Part shown: one piece after another, positions 14,057-22,248 of the stretch
Position numbering within the stretch: the first letter of the stretch is position 1
Layout: every line of letters starts with the position of its first letter
IMG/VR virus record: IMGVR_UViG_3300038701_002658
Coordinates: 1-26,584 of that record
DNA from: a virus
DNA length: 26,584 nucleotides
Direction: 5' to 3' (one strand)
Position numbers and translations under genes: made by a program
The notes under the pieces: generated by a model
Seen by the model: the letters and a program-made list of their open reading frames with translations, nothing else
Databases searched by the model: none
Told to the model about the DNA's origin: nothing

Positions 14057-16047
14057 TAAGCGGCCCCTGCTATCTGTTGCCCGTTTCGACTGGTGGTTTC
14101 AATCAAAACATGGTCACCGTCATTAATAAGCCCTTTGAATTCATCAAACAGCTTTTCGGCGTCATTCCCAACAATATCGCCGTTTACAATAATTGTTGTA
14201 CCTGCTTTTTGTTGCTCTGGTTTTTGAATTGGAGTTACTTGCTGAACCTGCGGATTAGACACATTGCCACCGGTACCAACTGCTGTAGGCGCTGCACCTG
14301 CCCCGCCCCCGCCAAATGATTGGGCCTTTATCGCTTTAACACGCTGCAAACCAGCTGCCAGATGCAGCCCAGCCATGATTCCCGCCAAAGGCCAAGGGTA
14401 GGATTCTAATGATTTAGCAACACCCGCATGAGTACTGATAACAGCATTGGAAATAGCCGCGACTTTGTTGATTTTAAACATCGTCTTGGAGTGCTGGGCG
14501 ACCCCTTGGGTCAATGTGCCCATTTCACCCATAACCTGAGCGGTCTGATCTTTGGTGGATTTGGCGGTGAACTTTTGCCGCGCCGTCCAACCTTTCTGCT
14601 CAATCGCTGTTAGCTTGGTCTGATGTTTTTGTGCCGTCATGGCGACGAGCTCGTTAAAGCGCTCGTCATCAATGAGTTTGAGATCGCGGTTTTGCTTTAT
14701 TACTTCGAGCCGCCTCATATAAGCGGCTTGCTCTTTCCCTTGCTCATCAAGCAAATAGGTTTCGACGTTAACGAGCTTCTTGGCGAGGTCTTCTTTCTGT
14801 TTGATGATCTCGGGAGAATCGCCGGTATTGCCTCCCCCGCCGGTACCACCGCCACCGCCCGAGTTCGCGGCAACTTCGGAGACTTTGTTCAGGTTCATAA
14901 CGAACGCATCTATCTGATCACTGGGCAGCGCTTGCATTGCCAAGTTATGCAGCTCGGCTCGAAGCGTTGAAACATCATTGCGCGCACGCTCGCCCAGATT
15001 GCTTAGGCCTTTCATGAATCCAGAATCGCTAACGGTATCGACCAAAGCGATATCAGCAACGCCGGGGATTCTGTTGAACTGCTCTATCGCAAAATTCAGC
15101 TTCGCAATAATTACGTTATCGATGATGAACGCCATCGACTTGGCGGTAGCTTCAAAAAGAGAGATAACGGCAGCGTTAAAACCAGCAGCGACTAAGTTCA
15201 ATCCTTTCCATGCAATTCGCAAGCCTTGTAGAGCATCAGCCACAAAGCCCACGCCCTTTAGGATGCCGTTAAAAACCTTTTCAGCAACCTGGCCCATGCC
15301 CCCTGCATCGATGGCCGCCTGCTCGAAATAGTCGCCGATCTTCTGGAGCGTTGGGGCAAACTTCGCGGCAAGCTTCGAGGTGAACGCGCTAAATCTGGCT
15401 TGTGAGATTTTAATAGTTTCTGAAAGCTTCGCGAGCTGGCCGACCTCGATCTCAGTTAACGCCAGACCGAGCTGGTCGGCTCTTTTCGCTTGTTCCTCAA
15501 ATGCTGCCCCGCCGTCTCGTAACAACGGTATAAGAGCCGTCGAATCGCTCGCTATCTCTTCCATGTACGAGGTCATTTCGGCTTGGCTAAGGTTCGCCTG
15601 CTCTAACGCGTTGTAATACTTTTGTAGAACTTGGTCACCTGAAAGGTTTTGAAAAGCGTTGGCCGTTAGCCCAACTTTCGGCGCGATCTCGGTAAAAAAC
15701 CGATCCATAGGGCCGGATCCGCTGCCGATGAACTCGCCCATTTTCTCAGTTGAGTCTTTTAGGATATCCGCGTATTTTTCTTGGGAGATATTTACCGAAT
15801 GGAGGGCGGGCGCCAAATGCTGAAAGCGTTCGATGGCCGTATTACCGACCTGCGCAAGCGACCTTAATTCGACAGCGCCGTCTGCCGCATTTTTTGCAAT
15901 CAATGCCAAGCCGCCAACGCTGATACCACCGAACAAAGCGGAAACTTTAGAGACGTGGCCCCCAATCTTGTTGAGGCTCGAGCGAACCGAGGTAAACGCT
16001 TTTTTCGTTTTATCGGACGCACTTATGATAAATTTTGCGTTACTCAT
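14056..16047 (-). CDS. Tail tape measure protein
   Basis: This is a 663-residue protein that sets tail length and is carried inside the tail tube. The N-terminus is helical (SDKTKKAFTSVRSSLNKIGG), followed by long helical stretches, hydrophobic segments around residues 270-330, a glycine-rich linker near 395-405 (GGGGGTGGGGN), a helical region, a second hydrophobic segment near 545-565 (SYPWPLAGIMAGLHLAAGLQ) and a C-terminal domain (GTTIIVNGDIVG). At the roughly 0.15 nm per residue known for siphophages, tail length would be near 100 nm. Position after the G/GT chaperones and before the tip genes fits. The start overlaps the end of the GT frame by eight bases. Confidence 0.9.
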   Translation of the reverse strand: MSNAKFIISASDKTKKAFTSVRSSLNKIGGHVSKVSALFGGISVGGLALIAKNAADGAVELRSLAQVGNTAIERFQHLAPALHSVNISQEKYADILKDSTEKMGEFIGSGSGPMDRFFTEIAPKVGLTANAFQNLSGDQVLQKYYNALEQANLSQAEMTSYMEEIASDSTALIPLLRDGGAAFEEQAKRADQLGLALTEIEVGQLAKLSETIKISQARFSAFTSKLAAKFAPTLQKIGDYFEQAAIDAGGMGQVAEKVFNGILKGVGFVADALQGLRIAWKGLNLVAAGFNAAVISLFEATAKSMAFIIDNVIIAKLNFAIEQFNRIPGVADIALVDTVSDSGFMKGLSNLGERARNDVSTLRAELHNLAMQALPSDQIDAFVMNLNKVSEVAANSGGGGGTGGGGNTGDSPEIIKQKEDLAKKLVNVETYLLDEQGKEQAAYMRRLEVIKQNRDLKLIDDERFNELVAMTAQKHQTKLTAIEQKGWTARQKFTAKSTKDQTAQVMGEMGTLTQGVAQHSKTMFKINKVAAISNAVISTHAGVAKSLESYPWPLAGIMAGLHLAAGLQRVKAIKAQSFGGGGAGAAPTAVGTGGNVSNPQVQQVTPIQKPEQQKAGTTIIVNGDIVGNDAEKLFDEFKGLINDGDHVLIETTSRNGQQIAGAA

Positions 16048-16683
16048 TTAGACTACTCTCGATTACTTCCATGGCTTGAAGGAATGCGTTGGGTTGCTGA
16101 AGAATTCCGCCGGAAAGCGGTAGAAAGTGGTTTTTGTAGTGGTTATAAAGGCGGGTATAGGCGTTGCTTTGTACTGATACCATCGGTTTAAGACAAACAT
16201 CCGATTCGATAACGCCTTGTATGGCCCACTTATTAAAAGGGGCCGGATTGCGTTCGTCGCAATGCCGACCCCATTTGCAGGTATCGCAATTAAAATCGGC
16301 GGCGTTTCTGCCAACCTCAATCGCGATGATTAGTTTTTTTCCGCTTCGGCTCCAAGCTCTGAACGCTCGATAATTTCGCCAGCCAGCTCTTGAAGTATTA
16401 GCGGGGGCACTTTGTTTAAATTATGGGGCGAGAACTTAATGTCTTTACCGGTCGAACCTTTGAAATTTTCCCAACCCACAACGCCAGAGCGAATCGCCTT
16501 CTGCATACCCTTTGAAGTGATAGCAAAATCGCCGCTATCGTGCTTTGTTACTTCGCTGATGACCTCCATGTATTCCAGACCGTCCAGAGGACGAAGATTA
16601 AAACGCGTTGGAACGTCTTCGTCCTTTTCACAATCTGGGGTATACCAGGAGGGAGATAGATTATCGATTGCTGTAATTGCCAT
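16040..16683 (-). CDS. Tail assembly chaperone GT (-1 frameshift product)
   Basis: A -1 slip at A AAA AAC (16340-16333) moves ribosomes from the G frame into an open frame that continues CTA ATC ATC GCG and ends with a TAA at 16042-16040. The T extension has 97 residues, giving a product of about 214. It reads well as protein: NCDTCKWGRHCDERNP (cysteines spaced X2 and X5), then NKWAIQGVIESDVC, then YTRLYNHYKNHFLPLSGGI, then FLQAMEVIESSLNE. There is no own start codon with a ribosome-binding site. The T domain in lambda binds the tube protein and recruits it to the tape measure. Gene order and the slippery site make this call strong even without a database match. Confidence 0.85.
16330..16683 (-). 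CDS. Tail assembly chaperone G
   Basis: This is a 117-residue protein between the tail tube and tape measure genes, the place of lambda gpG. It begins MAITAIDNLSPSWYTPDCEKDEDVPTRFNLRPLDGLEYMEV, a pattern shared by many siphophage tail chaperones, and ends in GAEAEKN. The final codons are GAA AAA AAC TAA, so a canonical slippery site lies right before the stop, giving a longer GT protein as well. Its job is to keep the tape measure protein soluble and to organise tube assembly. Confidence 0.85.
   Translation of the reverse strand: MAITAIDNLSPSWYTPDCEKDEDVPTRFNLRPLDGLEYMEVISEVTKHDSGDFAITSKGMQKAIRSGVVGWENFKGSTGKDIKFSPHNLNKVPPLILQELAGEIIERSELGAEAEKN
16333..16340 (-). promoter_or_regulatory. -1 ribosomal frameshift site A AAA AAC
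   Basis: Seven A followed by C on the minus strand, in phase as A AAA AAC with the G frame and followed at once by the TAA stop. Both tRNAs can re-pair after a one-base backward slip. The adjacent stop and downstream sequence may stimulate it; no clear hairpin was identified. Confidence 0.85.
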
Positions 16684-16692
16684 GTTTAAACC

Positions 16693-17841
16693 CTAAGAAA
16701 ATACGATTGATACTTCGTCATCGCCTGAGCTCTCCACAGCCCCAAACGACATTGCAAAAGTACGGATACCATCCCGGTCGCCTTGAGCAGCTTCCGAGTA
16801 GAAAACGGCAGGCATATCGATTTTGATCCGGTTGCCAGATGCACCCCCGATTTGGTTGGTCGTTAGCGCCATCGATGTTCCGTTACGCCAGTTTCCAATA
16901 AAATCATGCGTGGCAATCAGCGTTGCTTCAGGGTCAAAACTACCGGTCACACTTCTACCGGTCAGGTATACTGTACTAAAGCCATCTGGAGAGCTAGCAG
17001 ATGCAGGTGTGGCTATGGTTAGCCCCATATCAAACTCAAGCGCACTTATGACGGCTTCGTATGAATCAATGGAGAACGGAACAGCATTCACAATTGGAGG
17101 AACCGTTGAATCGAACGCAGGTGATACGATCGCTCGATCAATTGGCCCGTTATGAATCTTAAATCGACTGGTGTTGTCCGGGTTAGTCGTCCAGGTGGAT
17201 ACCGTGGCCACCTTGGTTGTGCCATCATAATCAGAGATGGTTTTAGACTGACCAACACCGGTACCGTGCGTGATCTCGATGACCATGCCATTGTATACAT
17301 CGTCGGTCGCCGTGGCAGCGGCTGGCAATGTAATCGATGTTGCTCCGCCTGCTTGGGCCGTGCCGAACTGCATAACATGGCCTGTGAACGTAAAGTTCAG
17401 CATGCCTTTGTTGCCCGCTTCAAGCGATGCGGTAAAGGATCCCACTGCCCCGGTTAAAACATAAAGCAGACCATCGGAATAATAGTAGATTGCTAGGCTT
17501 TCGTGACCACTTGACGCCGGTTCATATGTGACGCTTGTACCTACGCTAACTGTCTCGGACATGCCGCAACCACGAAGCAATACGCCAATTTCTGGCGGTG
17601 TATCCATGACGCCTGATCCCTTCAATTCGGCCTTGAATGAGATCGATTTTAACGCACCACCAAAAACGCTCTGCTTGGGTGCCATCGTACCGGCAGAACC
17701 AGGGCGCTCAACCATTCGTCCGCCTTCATATGACCAGCTCGGTTCTTCTACCAATACAGCATTAGCGGCGGCGGTCGGGGCCGAATCCCAGTTGTAGGTG
17801 CTCTCGACTTTAGCCAGTATGACTTCACGCCTTGTCAGCAT
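16693..17841 (-). CDS. Major tail (tube) protein with an inserted beta domain
   Basis: This is a 382-residue protein in the place of lambda gpV, just upstream of the G/GT chaperones. The N-terminus (MLTRREVILAKVESTYN) and the blocks SISFKAELKGSG and ALEFDMGLTI fit tail tube proteins. Residues about 165-230 form a separate module (ATATDDVYNGMVIEITHGTG, then DYDGTTKVATV, then TTNPDNTSRFKI), which looks inserted into the tube fold and resembles a small beta domain found in many phage structural proteins. This would make the tube protein longer than lambda's (about 250) and probably places an extra domain on the tail surface. The preceding small gene overlaps the start by 17 bases. Confidence 0.8.
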   Translation of the reverse strand: MLTRREVILAKVESTYNWDSAPTAAANAVLVEEPSWSYEGGRMVERPGSAGTMAPKQSVFGGALKSISFKAELKGSGVMDTPPEIGVLLRGCGMSETVSVGTSVTYEPASSGHESLAIYYYSDGLLYVLTGAVGSFTASLEAGNKGMLNFTFTGHVMQFGTAQAGGATSITLPAAATATDDVYNGMVIEITHGTGVGQSKTISDYDGTTKVATVSTWTTNPDNTSRFKIHNGPIDRAIVSPAFDSTVPPIVNAVPFSIDSYEAVISALEFDMGLTIATPASASSPDGFSTVYLTGRSVTGSFDPEATLIATHDFIGNWRNGTSMALTTNQIGGASGNRIKIDMPAVFYSEAAQGDRDGIRTFAMSFGAVESSGDDEVSIVFS

Positions 17842-17980
17842 CTTTCTTCACCTCGTCTTCTTTAGTTTCGATTGTTTCAACGGGGGCCGCTTTCGTTTTT
17901 ATCTTGGCCGTCGGCGGGGTTTCTTTTTCCGGTTCGATAACACGCGAACCGCCGTGATTAACTTTTAGCGTTTGTTTCAT
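17825..17980 (-). CDS. Small Lys/Glu-rich protein between tail genes
   Basis: This is a 51-residue protein. The frame opens earlier at 18037, but GGAG lies about ten bases before the ATG at 17980, and that start falls just after the stop of the upstream gene. Sequence: MKQTLKVNHGGSRVIEPEKE, then alternating Lys, Glu, Pro and Thr, ending KKDADKA; it is probably disordered. It overlaps the tail tube start by 17 bases, suggesting coupling. No family is recognised; a tail assembly helper is conceivable. Confidence 0.55.
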   Translation of the reverse strand: MKQTLKVNHGGSRVIEPEKETPPTAKIKTKAAPVETIETKEDEVKKDADKA

Positions 17981-17984
17981 TTTT

Positions 17985-18419
17985 CTATACTCCGGGGTTC
18001 GCTCGTGTCCTTCGGTATTGGATTGTGTATTCAACAATCGCTACGCCCGCTCGCCGCTCTCCAAGGGCATTAACATCTGGCGATGCTGACCGCTCGAAAA
18101 TATCGACGCAATAATCCAGCTCCAGCGGCGGCGAATCTGCCAACAAAGCCAAATTAATATCTTCACGTATTTCATTGAGTAGCGTTTCTACGTTTTCCAG
18201 AGATGCCTTCACTTGCAACTCAATCGTGACTTGAAGCTCAGAAGTCACGAGCGGATACTGCTCGCTAATGGGTGCGTCCGTGCCCTGGTAGACCGAGACA
18301 GCGGACAGCGCTTCTGCATCTACTGGGCGAGCTCTACCCCGCACAACATCACCGGTGTTATCTAATGCCTCGATCTTCGAAACCACACGCTGCATTATAT
18401 TTTCACATCGATGCGTCAT
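17985..18419 (-). CDS. Tail terminator or minor tail protein
   Basis: This is a 144-residue protein between the head-tail joining gene and the tube gene, the place of lambda gpZ/gpU. It starts with a four-base overlap of the upstream stop; an ATG eight codons later is an alternative. It contains an alpha/beta pattern (LQVTIELQVKASLENVETLLNEIREDINLAL) and a C-terminal strand, VAIVEYTIQYRR, typical of tail terminator proteins (a variable middle and a final YTIQYR-like strand). It probably caps the tail tube and mates it to the head. Confidence 0.65.
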   Translation of the reverse strand: MTHRCENIMQRVVSKIEALDNTGDVVRGRARPVDAEALSAVSVYQGTDAPISEQYPLVTSELQVTIELQVKASLENVETLLNEIREDINLALLADSPPLELDYCVDIFERSASPDVNALGERRAGVAIVEYTIQYRRTRANPGV

Positions 18420-18721
18420 TGTTTCTCCAGAATGAATTTAATCCAGCCGTTGTTGTTTGGCTCAGGGGTTGCAACAAGATAAACATCTCCATTGATCAGG
18501 AGCTGCTTACCCTTGGACACACCTTTTTCTGCTGCCTCAGATTCAGTGCATGAAAATACTGGCACGGTACCTTCCATGCCTGCACTGCCGACGGGTATTT
18601 CGAAATACTCGTTTTTGAAGGTACCGTTAACCGACGAACCACCCACTACACGCGCTGAGTCAACACCCAACTGCGTGACAACGTGTTGGTTCATTCGGTT
18701 AACGTGATTGCTAAACGACAT
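18416..18721 (-). CDS. Head-tail joining protein (gpFII-like)
   Basis: This is a 101-residue protein. The open frame reaches 18796, but this would lie inside the capsid gene; the ATG at 18721 (MSFSNHVNRMNQHVV) follows the capsid stop by a few bases and is chosen. The C-terminus (GKQLLINGDVYLVATPEPNNNGWIKFILE) matches the end of lambda gpFII-type proteins, in which a beta barrel forms the interface between connector and tail. Its place directly after the major capsid protein agrees. Confidence 0.7.
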   Translation of the reverse strand: MSFSNHVNRMNQHVVTQLGVDSARVVGGSSVNGTFKNEYFEIPVGSAGMEGTVPVFSCTESEAAEKGVSKGKQLLINGDVYLVATPEPNNNGWIKFILEKQ

Positions 18722-18725
18722 AAGA

Positions 18726-19757
18726 TTAAGTTCGCTTGCCTCGGAGAAGCATCTCAGGTCGCTTACAGATGAACAGCGGATAGCTATAAACCTCAAGATC
18801 TACAAACTGATCTCGGTTCATGTCAGGCACAACCATTGGATAGATCGGCTCGCCCAGCTGCCCTAAGTGAGAAAAGCTTTCGCCCGGTGAATGAGCAACT
18901 TCAAACACGGTATTCCCGCCACCTGAAGGGAAGAATTTAACTTTGTCAGTACCAACAGCCACTGTGCTGTTGTCATCGGTGCCGACATATTCTTCCCAGA
19001 CAACACCACCAAAACGGAACTCGGTGCCGTCATAGCCTTCTCTGAGTTCACTCGCAGCAACCTGACTGAGATACGATTCCCGTACTTCAGGGTGCGCAAT
19101 CAGGTCATCAAAGAACGCAGACCCACACAAGGCCCGAATCTCGGTGTATCGAGCACCCTTGGCCAGTCGGCGCATTGCTCGAACCACTTTGTCTTGAATG
19201 GTTTTGCGTAATACACCGGATGCTGGGCTGGCATTATCAAGATCGAAATCCGTCTCAGTGGCTTGCGTGATTCCGAACTCGTCGAACCAGTTGTAGATAA
19301 CCGATCCGTCAGCATCGGTCAGGATGCCTTGAACCGCGCCCAGGCGCATGTTTTCCCAAGTCATCTCGACTTCTGCAATCAATCCCGAAGGACCATCCAG
19401 GCGGCGAGCCAGTTCCATTTGCAACTGCATGATCATGTTTTCGGTACCAAACTGACGAACGAACGCCAACTCAGACGCGAGGATGTGGTCCTGCTTGGCA
19501 ACACGAGATGTGTTGAAGTTTCGGATTTTGCGCTTTTCAGTGGTGCGCTGGTCTAAAGGATCACCCCGCCCACTGGTTTGAATCAGCGACAGAGTTCCAG
19601 CGCGTTCTTCAATAGCGATGGTTTCTGTTCTGACCGGGTTGGTGTTGAAAATACCCAACTGACCGAGCCGGTTCGGTTTGGTATCAACACGTTCGACCGC
19701 TCCCAGCATCGATGTCAGGCTGAAAGCGTCTTGGTTAAAAATATCCATAAAAGGCAT
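18726..19757 (-). CDS. Major capsid protein, lambda gpE family
   Basis: This is a 343-residue protein, close to lambda gpE (341). It begins MPFMDIFNQDAFSLTSMLGAVERV and contains IEERAGTLSLIQTS, RRLDGPSGLIAEVEMTWENMRLGAVQGIL and the final PEMLLRGKRT, the usual blocks of the gpE family within the HK97 fold. AAAGGGG precedes the ATG at good distance, fitting high expression. It lies after the decoration protein, as in lambda. No N-terminal delta domain is needed because a separate scaffold is encoded within the protease gene. Confidence 0.92.
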   Translation of the reverse strand: MPFMDIFNQDAFSLTSMLGAVERVDTKPNRLGQLGIFNTNPVRTETIAIEERAGTLSLIQTSGRGDPLDQRTTEKRKIRNFNTSRVAKQDHILASELAFVRQFGTENMIMQLQMELARRLDGPSGLIAEVEMTWENMRLGAVQGILTDADGSVIYNWFDEFGITQATETDFDLDNASPASGVLRKTIQDKVVRAMRRLAKGARYTEIRALCGSAFFDDLIAHPEVRESYLSQVAASELREGYDGTEFRFGGVVWEEYVGTDDNSTVAVGTDKVKFFPSGGGNTVFEVAHSPGESFSHLGQLGEPIYPMVVPDMNRDQFVDLEVYSYPLFICKRPEMLLRGKRT

Positions 19758-19836
19758 GGTTATACCCCTTTGTTTAAGGTGGTTGTGATTTCGTTAAATA
19801 AGTGTTCGGAAAAGTGTGTTCGGGTTGAGAGTTGTA

Positions 19837-20790
19837 TTAGCGGGCGATAATACCCAGCTCTGCCAAATAGGTTTGGGCACTGGCTTGCTGAGCGGCGGTG
19901 ATTGCTGATGCATACTGCAACTCTGAAGCGTTCACCTCCGCGTCACGTGCAACCATAACGCCAGATACGTCTGCAAGAGATGCATCCACGTTATCGAACA
20001 GCACACCAGCGACACTTTGAGAACCATTAACAGCCGATGGCGCCCAAGCAGTGACTTTGTTGCTGCCAGCTGCTACCAGAATGTTGAAGTAATCGCCCGC
20101 GGCAAAGTCAGTGGAACCATCGGTCAATGTGAAATTAACGTGATCGTTGGCAAAAACAGCCGTGCCACCAGCGCCACCGGTGATAGCTTCAGGTGTACCG
20201 ATGCGGTTACCATCTGGATCAATCACTTGGAATGTGCCGGCGTTGGTGCCTGCTGTAACACACTCGACTCGATACGTACCGTTTTTCGCAAACTGACCCA
20301 GTGAGATAGCCGACATGACACCGTTACCAGTGCCAACCACAACAGGAGTTCCTGCGGCAGTCACTACGATGGTAAACGAATCACCGTCAGCAAAGTCAGT
20401 AGAGCCATCCGTTACCGTGAACTCAACCTGATCACTCACGTAATTGGTTGAAGCCCCAGCGCCTACCGTTAGTGTTAGATCCGGTAACGCATTGCCGTCC
20501 GGGTCAACCACACTGAACACGCCCCCATTCGTTACAACCGTGGCGCAGGTGACAACGTAGCTGCCAACTTTTCCGGCCTTGCCCAACTTGACGTTGGTCA
20601 TGGTGCCGTTACCCGTGCCCGATACAGTCGGATCTGGTGCAGCAGCCAAAGCTTTGGTTATGCGCCCAAGGACTGCACCAGCTTCAAGGTCTTGCCCGCT
20701 GATAACAGTCACCGACTCGCGAGAACGTGAGCAAGGCGCTTCGGATACAATGAACTCGCCAGCGTGCTGGCCTTCAGTTAGTACAGTCAT
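19837..20790 (-). CDS. Head decoration protein (gpD-like) with two inserted repeats
   Basis: This is a 317-residue protein; lambda gpD has about 110. Residues 1-57 (EGQHAGEFIVSEAP, then VTVISGQDLEAGAVLGRI) and about 242-317 (GVLFDNVDAS, then ARDAEVNASELQY) are gpD-like. Between them lie two related segments, about 58-145 and 152-241: GTGNGTM..VKLGKAGKVGSY and GTGNGVM..ISLGQFAKNGTY, each ending near FTVTDGSTDFADGDSF or FTLTDGSTDFAAGDYF. The insert is thus a tandem duplication of a beta domain of about 90 residues, likely displayed on the capsid surface. It lies directly after the protease/scaffold gene. Confidence 0.85.
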   Translation of the reverse strand: MTVLTEGQHAGEFIVSEAPCSRSRESVTVISGQDLEAGAVLGRITKALAAAPDPTVSGTGNGTMTNVKLGKAGKVGSYVVTCATVVTNGGVFSVVDPDGNALPDLTLTVGAGASTNYVSDQVEFTVTDGSTDFADGDSFTIVVTAAGTPVVVGTGNGVMSAISLGQFAKNGTYRVECVTAGTNAGTFQVIDPDGNRIGTPEAITGGAGGTAVFANDHVNFTLTDGSTDFAAGDYFNILVAAGSNKVTAWAPSAVNGSQSVAGVLFDNVDASLADVSGVMVARDAEVNASELQYASAITAAQQASAQTYLAELGIIAR

Positions 20791-21318
20791 CTACTTTTTT
20801 CCTCTGTTTAATTGCTTAAATACCATGTCCCAGTTGCTACCTTGCGCTTGGGTTTTTTGAGGTGGTTGGTTGTTGGTGTGGAGCTGAGAATCAGAGAGCG
20901 CCAAGGCATCAAAAAGCCGTGTTCGCACTTCATCAGCGGTTAATCCTGCGGCAATGTAGCTATCTGCCCTTTCAGACAGTTTCGCTGTTGCGCACAAGTC
21001 ACGGATTTGCTTGGCATCCTCAATCCGCTCTTTGGCTTCGCGCAAGGATGAGCATTCCGTAATGAGTCTGGATGCTAAACTGCCCACACCCGCAGTCGAA
21101 CACAGCGAGGCAATTTCAGCAGCAGCGGCCACGGACATTTCCTCGTCCTCGTCTTCGCCCTCCTTCGACTTGTCGTCAGACGCTGCCTCGGTTTCTTTTT
21201 CTTCCTCAGCCGCTTCTTCTTTGGATTTATCTTGCTCGTCCTGAGCCTTTTTCGTTTCCTTTTCTTCCTCGTCGGCAGCTTGTGTTTTTGCCTTCGGGCT
21301 TGTCGTCGCTAGGCTCAT
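20791..21318 (-). CDS. Nested scaffolding protein (Nu3-like)
   Basis: An in-frame ATG at 21318, codon 311 of the protease gene, is preceded by AAAGGAG (21333-21327) with 8 bases between, one of the best ribosome-binding sites in the window. It would give a 175-residue protein starting MSLATTSPKAKTQ. Its first 65 residues are extremely acidic and lysine-rich, followed by helical segments (REAKERIEDAKQIRDLC) and the basic end QLNRGKK expected to bind the capsid protein. Lambda makes Nu3 in just this way from inside gene C. The strong site supports independent expression, though only a protein experiment would show it. Confidence 0.75.
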   Translation of the reverse strand: MSLATTSPKAKTQAADEEEKETKKAQDEQDKSKEEAAEEEKETEAASDDKSKEGEDEDEEMSVAAAAEIASLCSTAGVGSLASRLITECSSLREAKERIEDAKQIRDLCATAKLSERADSYIAAGLTADEVRTRLFDALALSDSQLHTNNQPPQKTQAQGSNWDMVFKQLNRGKK

Positions 21319-22248
21319 GCTAAGAGCTCCTTTGTTACTGGAATGAATGTATTCTTTGAATACGTTAAGTGCGTCATGGCCGTTAACCAGTTCATCAGCC
21401 AGACCTATATCAATTGCAGCCTGACCGGTGAATACCGCCGCTTCCGTTGCATGAATGGCCTCAACGCTTAGCTGGGTGTTCTCTGAAACCAGTTGCACAA
21501 AATCCTGACGCAAGGAATCGGCTTCCGCCTGGAACATCTCCAACACTTCACCAGGTAAAGATTGATACGGATTGCCAGCCACTTTGAGCGCGCCAGAGTG
21601 AATCAGCGTCACCTCATAGCCTTCTTTGCTAAGCCGCTTTTCCATGCTGGCATGCATCATCACCACACCAATGGAACCTATTCTTCCGGTAGCGGTTATG
21701 TACCGTCGATCAGCAGCACTGGCGATGGCCATGGCAGCACTGCAAGCCATGTCGTAGCAAAGCGCTGCAATCGGCTTGGTCCCCCGTAGATTTGCAATCC
21801 TTCGGGCACAATCAAAACACCCGCTGACCTCACCACCAGGGCTATCGATATCGAGCAAAATGCCTTCGATCTCACCATCCGCCACTGCATCTTCAACCCG
21901 GGCAACTAAACCGTCATAACCCGTCAACCCGCTGTAAGGTTTAAGGTGTCCGTATTTATGGACCAGAGAACCAGACACCGGCAGAACCGCGATTCCGTCA
22001 ATGACTTGGTAAGGCCGGTTTCGTTCGCGCTGAGTTTCAAAAGAATCCGCTCTCATGCGCAGCTTTTCTTGTGACTCGATAACACCGTGCTCATCCAGTA
22101 GGTGAGACACGCCAATACGTGGCGCCAACGCACCAAGAAAAACCTTGGCATAGCCAGGCTCTAACAACAGAGGCGTATTCAAAACCCGCGCTGCAATGTT
22201 GTAGTACGCCGAAGCCATCTCAGGTTGTTCCGTTAGATTCTTTGGCAT
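20791..22248 (-). CDS. Capsid assembly protease (S49, gpC-like) with C-terminal scaffold
   Basis: This is a 485-residue S49/SppA-type peptidase. Catalytic Ser170 lies in DMACSAAMAIASAAD and Lys222 in SGALKVAGNPY, as in lambda gpC; GRIGSIGVVMMHA follows the serine. The protease domain spans about 45-300. From M311 the chain becomes a long acidic coiled region (EEEKETKKAQDEQDKSKEE) and then a helical end (WDMVFKQLNRGKK), the scaffold part. It matures the prohead by cleaving scaffold and itself. The start at 22248 overlaps the portal end by 29 bases; an ATG ten codons later (22218) is an alternative start right at the portal stop. Confidence 0.9.
   Translation of the reverse strand: MPKNLTEQPEMASAYYNIAARVLNTPLLLEPGYAKVFLGALAPRIGVSHLLDEHGVIESQEKLRMRADSFETQRERNRPYQVIDGIAVLPVSGSLVHKYGHLKPYSGLTGYDGLVARVEDAVADGEIEGILLDIDSPGGEVSGCFDCARRIANLRGTKPIAALCYDMACSAAMAIASAADRRYITATGRIGSIGVVMMHASMEKRLSKEGYEVTLIHSGALKVAGNPYQSLPGEVLEMFQAEADSLRQDFVQLVSENTQLSVEAIHATEAAVFTGQAAIDIGLADELVNGHDALNVFKEYIHSSNKGALSMSLATTSPKAKTQAADEEEKETKKAQDEQDKSKEEAAEEEKETEAASDDKSKEGEDEDEEMSVAAAAEIASLCSTAGVGSLASRLITECSSLREAKERIEDAKQIRDLCATAKLSERADSYIAAGLTADEVRTRLFDALALSDSQLHTNNQPPQKTQAQGSNWDMVFKQLNRGKK

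Noticed and set aside
16063-16320. 85-codon minus-strand frame between G and the tape measure
   Set aside because: It is in a different frame from the T extension, which reads as a better protein, is reached by the slippery site and ends at the tape measure start. This frame is a shadow of it.
21011-21323. Plus-strand Ser-rich frames
   Set aside because: They are antisense to the acidic scaffold region; the poly-Ser pattern simply mirrors Glu/Asp/Lys codons.
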